A stretch of 9,345 bases of DNA from positions 1 through 9,345 of the forward strand of contig JADDPV010000129.1 in assembly GCA_016781705.1 (NCBI GenBank), given 5' to 3'. Shown here one piece after another: positions 6,103-9,345 of this stretch. The position numbers were made by a program, and so were the translations under genes. The notes under the pieces were generated by a model, which saw nothing but the letters and a program-made list of their open reading frames with translations, did no database searches and was not told the origin of the DNA. How positions within the stretch are numbered: the stretch's first letter is position 1; every line of letters begins with the position of its first letter. The DNA comes from Rubrobacter sp. GTDB lineage: Bacteria > Actinomycetota > Rubrobacteria > Rubrobacterales > Rubrobacteraceae.

Positions 6103-7524
6103 GTGAGCGTCTACGTGCACGACAGTTTGAGCGGCCGGATGGTCGAGGTTGGGGGCGAAGGGAAGGTGGGCCTGTACGTCTGCGGCCCGACCGTCTACGG
6201 TCACGTCCACATCGGCAACGCGCGCGCGCCTTTATTCTGGGACGTGGTGGTCAGGTACTTGAGGAGCCGGGGCCTGGAGGTGACCTTCGTCCAGAACATA
6301 ACGGACGTGGACGACAAGATCATCGCCAAGGCCAATGAGGAGGGCGTCTCCTGGCAGGAGATCGTGCGCCGCTACGTCGACTCTTTCCACGAGCGTCTCG
6401 GGCTCCTCGGGGTGGACCTCCCCGACATCGAGCCCCGGGCAACGGAGCACATCCCCGAGATGATCGGGCTGATAGGGGACCTGATCGACGGCGGCCACGC
6501 CTACGCGCCCGGCAACGGCGACGTCTACTACTCGGTCGGGAGCTACCCACCATACGGGGCCTTGAGCAAACAACGCCCGGACGAGATGCGCGAGACGGAG
6601 AAGGGCCAGACGGGGTTCAAGAGGAGCCCGCTGGACTTCGCCCTGTGGAAAGCGTCTAAGCCCGGCGAGCCATCTTGGGAGAGCCCGTGGGGGCCGGGCC
6701 GCCCCGGCTGGCACATCGAGTGCTCGGCGATGGTAGAGAAACACCTGCCCGGCGGCGCCGACATCCACGGCGGCGGCACGGATCTTCGCTTCCCGCACCA
6801 CGAGAACGAGCTGGCCCAGAGCGCCGCCGCGCACCCCGAGCAAACCTTCGTCCGCGCCTGGGCGCACCACGGGATGGTCACCCTGGGCGCGGGCGGCAAG
6901 ATGGCGAAATCGCTGGGCAACATCTTGGACGTGGAGCGGGCGGTGAGCCTGCACGGCAAGAACGCTGTCCGTATGTGGCTGTTGCAGAGCCACTACTCCC
7001 AGCCCATAGACTACTCCGAGGAGATCCTGGAAGAGAAACGCCGCGCCTACGAGCGGCTCCAGAACCTGTACGCTCAAATTTCCGGGTCCACGCATTCCTC
7101 CGGACTATCCGACAGGCTCGCCGCCGAACTGCGCGAGCGTTTCGACGCGGCGATGCGCGACGACCTGAACACCCCGGAGGCCATCGCGGCGCTCTTCGAC
7201 GTCACGGGACGCGCGGCGAAGGAGGTAGCCGTGAATCCGGAGGCGGCCCGGCAGTTCCATTCCCTCGCAGAGGCGCTGCAGGAAATGCTGGCCGTTCTGG
7301 GCCTGGACCTCGCCGGGGAGGACGCGATGGAGGTGGATGGGGTGCACGTCCGCTGGCGGAGCGGGGAGGAGCCGGGCGAGGGTGTTCTGCGCAAGGTCGC
7401 CGAGAGGCAGGAGGCGCGGCGGGAGAAGGACTGGGCCGCCGCCGACCGGCTGCGCGACGAGCTTCACGCGCAGGGCTGGCTCGTCGAGGACACCTCCGAA
7501 GGGCCTGTCCTCGGTCGCCGGTAG
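6103..7524 (+). CDS. cysS: Cysteinyl-tRNA synthetase
   Basis: CysS charges tRNA-Cys using an active-site zinc that selects the cysteine thiol. The 473-residue length is standard. The zinc ligands are C27 (YVCGPTVYG), C207 (WHIECSAM), and H232 and E236 (FPHHENE). The HIGH signature is HIGN at 36-39, and NITDVDDKII follows at about 66-75. The KMSKS loop reads KMAKS at 266-270, a conservative change. The C-terminal helical and anticodon-binding region contains DDLNTPEA and RREKDWAAADRLRDEL, as expected. GTG 6103 lies 3 nt after gltX and gives MSVYVHDSL, the normal N-terminus; GAGAGAGG at 6081-6088 is a rather distant ribosome site. rlmB follows directly. Unlike in Bacillus, there is no cysE before it and no mrnC (Mini-III) after it. 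Confidence 0.96.
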   Translation: MSVYVHDSLSGRMVEVGGEGKVGLYVCGPTVYGHVHIGNARAPLFWDVVVRYLRSRGLEVTFVQNITDVDDKIIAKANEEGVSWQEIVRRYVDSFHERLGLLGVDLPDIEPRATEHIPEMIGLIGDLIDGGHAYAPGNGDVYYSVGSYPPYGALSKQRPDEMRETEKGQTGFKRSPLDFALWKASKPGEPSWESPWGPGRPGWHIECSAMVEKHLPGGADIHGGGTDLRFPHHENELAQSAAAHPEQTFVRAWAHHGMVTLGAGGKMAKSLGNILDVERAVSLHGKNAVRMWLLQSHYSQPIDYSEEILEEKRRAYERLQNLYAQISGSTHSSGLSDRLAAELRERFDAAMRDDLNTPEAIAALFDVTGRAAKEVAVNPEAARQFHSLAEALQEMLAVLGLDLAGEDAMEVDGVHVRWRSGEEPGEGVLRKVAERQEARREKDWAAADRLRDELHAQGWLVEDTSEGPVLGRR

Positions 7525-8238
7525 TTGAAGCGAGAGGTCATCTACGGAGTCCGGCCCGTTGTCGAGGCGCTAAGGAGCGGGCGCCGGCGGGTCCACGAGG
7601 TGCTCGACGCGGTCGGAGCGAAGGAGGTCCTCGCGGAGGCCGCCGCTCGCGGCGTTCGGGTGCGCAGCGTCCCTCGAAGCCGCGTCGAGGAGCTCGCGCC
7701 GGGCGCTGCTCATCAGGGTGTGGCGGCGCGGGGAGAGCCGTACCCGTACTCGGGGCTCGATGAGATCCTGGCTGGTCCTGATCCACTCGTCCTGGTGCTC
7801 GACGGCGTCACGGACCCGCGCAACCTCGGCGCGGTGCTGCGGGTCGCGGATGGAGCGGGGGCGAGCGGGGTCGTCCTCCCCAAAGACCGCTCCGTCGGGG
7901 TCACGGCGGCGGCGGTCAAGGCGAGCGCCGGGGCTAGCGAGCACGTGCGGGTGGCGCGGGCGACGAACCTGCGGCGGGCGATAGACCAGATGAAGGAGGC
8001 CGGCGTGTGGGTCTACGCCGCCGAGGGCGAGGGGGGCGTCCCTTACGCGAAGCTCGACCTCTCGGGGCCGGTCGCACTCGTCCTGGGGAGCGAGGGGCGG
8101 GGGGTAAGGCGGCTCGTGCGCGAGGGCTGCGACGGGGCGGTGACGGTTCCCATGCGCGGGGCCGTGAGTTCACTGAACGTCTCGGTGGCGGCGGCGGTGC
8201 TGGCGTTCGAGGCCGGAAGGCAGCGGCGGCGGGGATGA
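7525..8238 (+). CDS. rlmB: SpoU-family rRNA 2'-O-methyltransferase, RlmB-like
   Basis: This SPOUT/TrmH-family enzyme uses S-adenosylmethionine, and RlmB methylates the 2'-O of a guanosine in the 23S rRNA peptidyltransferase region (G2251 in E. coli). The 237-residue protein has the N-terminal L30e-like RNA-binding domain (about 1-75), starting VIYGVRPVVEAL and ending HQGVAA. The knotted catalytic domain then shows motif 1 (DPRNLGAVLRVADGAGA, 97-113), motif 2 (LVLGSEGRG, 185-193) and motif 3 (SSLNVSVAAAV, 215-225). The start is TTG 7525. It directly follows the cysS TAG in the same reading frame, so no upstream start is possible, and the product begins with the conserved YG at residues 7-8. 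No Shine-Dalgarno is evident, so translation probably depends on coupling to cysS. A tRNA target (TrmH-type) cannot be excluded, but the L30e domain and neighbours favour RlmB. Confidence 0.92.
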   Translation: MKREVIYGVRPVVEALRSGRRRVHEVLDAVGAKEVLAEAAARGVRVRSVPRSRVEELAPGAAHQGVAARGEPYPYSGLDEILAGPDPLVLVLDGVTDPRNLGAVLRVADGAGASGVVLPKDRSVGVTAAAVKASAGASEHVRVARATNLRRAIDQMKEAGVWVYAAEGEGGVPYAKLDLSGPVALVLGSEGRGVRRLVREGCDGAVTVPMRGAVSSLNVSVAAAVLAFEAGRQRRRG

Positions 8239-8741
8239 GCGCGTACCTGATCCTGGACGGCTACAACCTCGTCGGCGCCCTGAAACGGTACGCCACGCGC
8301 GAGACCGGAAGCCTCGACGCCTCACGAGAGCTCCTCATCAACGACGCCCTCAAGGCCGCCGGATGGACGGGACACCGCATCGTCGTCGTCTTCGACGCGG
8401 CAGGGAGCCCGGAGCCGGCGCGCAGCGAGCTTCGGGCGGGCGGCGCGGTGCGCGTCGTCTACAGCGCCCCCAGAGAGACCGCCGACGATGTGATAGAGCG
8501 CCTGCTGAGGAACGTCGAAGGCTCCGTCACGGTCTGCACGGGCGACTTCGCCCTCCAGAGGGCGGCCCTCGCAAACGGCGCCTCCCGTGCCGCCCCGCGC
8601 GAGTTCGAGGACCTTCTCGACGAGCTGCCCGCCGTGACCCACACTCCCGAAAAGCCCTTTCGCACCCGCGTGCGCGACCGCCTCTCACCCGAGGTCCTCC
8701 GCTCGCTCGAAGACCTACGCCGCGAGGCGAAAGGGAGGTAG
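8235..8741 (+). CDS. yacP: YacP-like NYN-domain endoribonuclease (Rae1 family)
   Basis: YacP/Rae1 of Bacillus enters the ribosomal A site and cuts mRNA in a translation-dependent way. This 168-residue protein is a single PIN-like NYN domain. The acidic residues expected around the metal site are present: D8 in LILDGYNLVGA, D54 in VVFDAAG, D84-D85 in ETADDVIERL and D104 in CTGDFALQ. The C-terminus ends in a charged helix, SLEDLRREAKGR, similar to YacP. ATG 8235 overlaps the rlmB TGA (ATGA), implying translational coupling, and gives the standard N-terminus. The same rlmB-yacP pair ends the corresponding Bacillus cluster. Function is inferred from the family; Rae1 activity outside Firmicutes is, as far as I know, little studied. 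Confidence 0.85.
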   Translation: MSAYLILDGYNLVGALKRYATRETGSLDASRELLINDALKAAGWTGHRIVVVFDAAGSPEPARSELRAGGAVRVVYSAPRETADDVIERLLRNVEGSVTVCTGDFALQRAALANGASRAAPREFEDLLDELPAVTHTPEKPFRTRVRDRLSPEVLRSLEDLRREAKGR

Positions 8742-8824
8742 CATTTCGGCACCTCAGCGGATCAGCATGTCAACAAAGGGGTCCGCCTCGCTTCTCACTC
8801 CCGAAGCCGTAACGCAAGTGGCCC

Positions 8825-8833
8825 TGTTAGAAT
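8825..8833 (+). promoter_or_regulatory. Candidate extended -10 promoter of the tRNA block
   Basis: TG-T-TAGAAT (8825-8833) has the TGn extension followed by a hexamer one base off TATAAT. It lies about 70 nt upstream of tRNA-Thr(UGU), a plausible precursor leader length. No good -35 box is seen. The rest of the 8742-8902 spacer shows no terminator with a T-run and no open reading frame I can support. Confidence 0.4.
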
Positions 8834-8902
8834 ACGCTGGTTGGCGCCACGCTAGCGGTGAGTCCAAGTAGCTGACAAGCTGAAGTGCTAACCGGCTATC
8901 AT

Positions 8903-8974
8903 GCCTGAGTAGCTCAGCGGTAGAGCAGCCGCCTTGTAAGCGGCAGGTCGGGGGTTCGAATCCCTTCTCAGGCT
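8903..8974 (+). tRNA. tRNA-Thr (anticodon UGU)
   Basis: A full cloverleaf is visible. The acceptor GCCTGAG pairs with CTCAGGC. The D arm is GCTC/GAGC. The anticodon stem GCCGC/GCGGC encloses the loop CTTGTAA with anticodon TGT at 8935-8937. The T arm GGGGG-TTCGAAT-CCCTT has two G-U pairs. The discriminator is T, and CCA is not encoded, so the CCA-adding enzyme is required. It reads ACA and, by wobble, other ACN codons. Confidence 0.96.
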
Positions 8975-8995
8975 CTCCGGTCTTCTACAGCCGTG

Positions 8996-9023
8996 TTGAA
9001 AACTCTTGCGCGTTTGCTACCAT
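8996..9023 (+). promoter_or_regulatory. Candidate sigma-70-type promoter before tRNA-Tyr
   Basis: TTGAAA (8996-9001) and TACCAT (9018-9023) are separated by 16 nt. Transcription would begin near 9030, about 30 nt before tRNA-Tyr. The -35 is one base from consensus and the -10 two bases away. It would supply tRNA-Tyr and the genes after it separately from tRNA-Thr(UGU). Confidence 0.45.
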
Positions 9024-9061
9024 ATTTGGGCGTTTCGGGACGAACCGTTCCGGGCGCGGCC

Positions 9062-9143
9062 GGGGGTGTGCCCGAGCGGCCAAAGGGAGCAGGCTGTAAA
9101 CCTGCCGGCTTAGCCTACGGAGGTTCGAATCCTCCCGCCCCCA
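9062..9143 (+). tRNA. tRNA-Tyr (anticodon GUA)
   Basis: This is a class II tRNA. The acceptor GGGGGTG pairs with CGCCCCC (one U-G pair). The anticodon stem GCAGG/CCTGC encloses CTGTAAA with anticodon GTA at 9096-9098. A long variable arm with stem GGC-TTA-GCC follows at 9107-9115. The T arm is GGAGG-TTCGAAT-CCTCC. The discriminator is A, as expected for bacterial tRNA-Tyr. CCA is not encoded. Confidence 0.96.
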
Positions 9144-9159
9144 CGGTACAAAGGAATAT

Positions 9160-9231
9160 GCTCCCGTAGCTCAGTGGCAGAGCACTTCCATGGTAAGGAA
9201 GGGGTCATCGGTTCAAATCCGATCGGGAGCT
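9160..9231 (+). tRNA. tRNA-Thr (anticodon GGU)
   Basis: The acceptor GCTCCCG pairs with CGGGAGC. The D arm is GCTC/GAGC. The anticodon stem CTTCC/GGAAG encloses ATGGTAA with anticodon GGT at 9192-9194. The T arm is ATCGG-TTCAAAT-CCGAT. The discriminator is T, and CCA is not encoded. It reads ACC and ACU codons. Only 16 nt separate it from tRNA-Tyr, so the two are almost certainly on one precursor. Confidence 0.96.
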
Positions 9232-9233
9232 CT

Positions 9234-9271
9234 GGGATCGGGTCGCGGAGGCGAGGCCGCGGCCGGGTCCC
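9234..9271 (+). other. Strong hairpin in the spacer between tRNA-Thr and tRNA-Met
   Basis: GGTCGCGG (9241-9248) pairs with CCGCGGCC (9257-9264) over 8 bp, including one G-U, around an 8-nt loop. An outer GGGA/TCCC pairing (9234-9237 with 9268-9271) can extend it across a 3 x 3 internal loop. No T-run follows, so it is not a standard terminator. A precursor-processing structure or simple spacer is more likely. Confidence 0.4.
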
Positions 9272-9284
9272 CTACATAAGGCGT

Positions 9285-9345
9285 GGCGGTGTAGCTCAGT
9301 CGGTTAGAGCAGCGGAATCATAATCCGCGTGTCGCAGGTTCGAGT
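9285..9345 (+). tRNA. tRNA-Met (anticodon CAU), cut by the right edge
   Basis: The acceptor 5' strand GGCGGTG, the D arm GCTC/GAGC, the anticodon stem GCGGA/TCCGC around ATCATAA (CAT at 9319-9321) and the T arm up to GCAGG-TTCGAGT are present. The 3' part lies outside the window. The paired first acceptor bases and the D arm fit elongator Met, not initiator. A CAU tRNA could also be the lysidine-modified tRNA-Ile2; I consider Met more likely. Confidence 0.85.

Noticed and set aside
8007..8234. N-terminal extension of YacP overlapping rlmB
   Set aside because: The upstream residues are low-complexity Arg/Gly-rich sequence from the off-frame reading of rlmB. The NYN domain begins at ATG 8235, which overlaps the rlmB stop in the usual ATGA form.
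8759..8787. CGGATC...GGTCCG as a terminator after yacP
   Set aside because: The stem is only 6 bp with a G-U pair, the loop is long and no T-run follows.
8872..8902. CTGACA with TATCAT as a promoter directly before tRNA-Thr(UGU)
   Set aside because: The spacing is 19 nt and the implied start would lie inside the tRNA, which would remove its 5' end.
9273..9278. TACATA as a separate promoter of tRNA-Met
   Set aside because: It is a weak match with no -35 box, and it would start exactly at the mature 5' end, leaving no leader for RNase P.

Overview
The window is high-GC DNA, roughly 70% G+C in the genes by spot counts. It carries a compact housekeeping operon on the + strand followed by a tRNA block. 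The gene content (RadA, DisA, a CarD-type RNA polymerase regulator, the MEP-pathway enzymes IspD and IspF) and the GC level suggest a deep-branching Actinomycetota. A Rubrobacter-like organism is my best guess, by inference from gene content and order only.

Layout. Positions 1-366 hold the decayed 3' end of an ATPase gene of a type common in accessory regions. It has at least three frame breaks and visibly lower G+C (about 55% over the first 300 bases). Positions 367-491 are a short intergenic region with two small palindromes and a TACAAT -10 box that would make radA leaderless. The operon runs from 492 to 8741: radA, disA, carD, ispD, ispF, gltX, cysS, rlmB, yacP. No gap exceeds about 41 nt, and several junctions abut or overlap: disA/carD 0 nt, ispD/ispF 0 nt if the CTG start is right, cysS/rlmB 0 nt, rlmB/yacP 4 nt overlap. 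Many starts are non-ATG (TTG, GTG, probably CTG). After a 161 nt spacer come tRNA-Thr(UGU), tRNA-Tyr(GUA), tRNA-Thr(GGU) and a tRNA-Met(CAU) cut by the right edge.

How the genes fit together. RadA and DisA are the recombination-helicase/DNA-integrity pair; in Bacillus RadA modulates the c-di-AMP synthase activity of DisA. CarD stabilises RNA polymerase-promoter open complexes. IspD and IspF catalyse two steps of isoprenoid precursor synthesis. GltX and CysS charge tRNA, RlmB methylates 23S rRNA, and YacP (Rae1-like) is a NYN-domain ribosome-associated nuclease. The order matches the Bacillus sms-yacK-yacL-ispD-ispF-gltX-cysE-cysS-mrnC-rlmB-yacP region, with carD in the yacL position and cysE and mrnC absent.

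I see no CRISPR array, insertion sequence, toxin-antitoxin pair or clear new multi-gene system. The points most worth a second look are the non-canonical RHR motif of DisA, the degraded accessory gene, the shortened GluRS, the probable CTG start of ispF, the leaderless radA promoter, and the position of carD.
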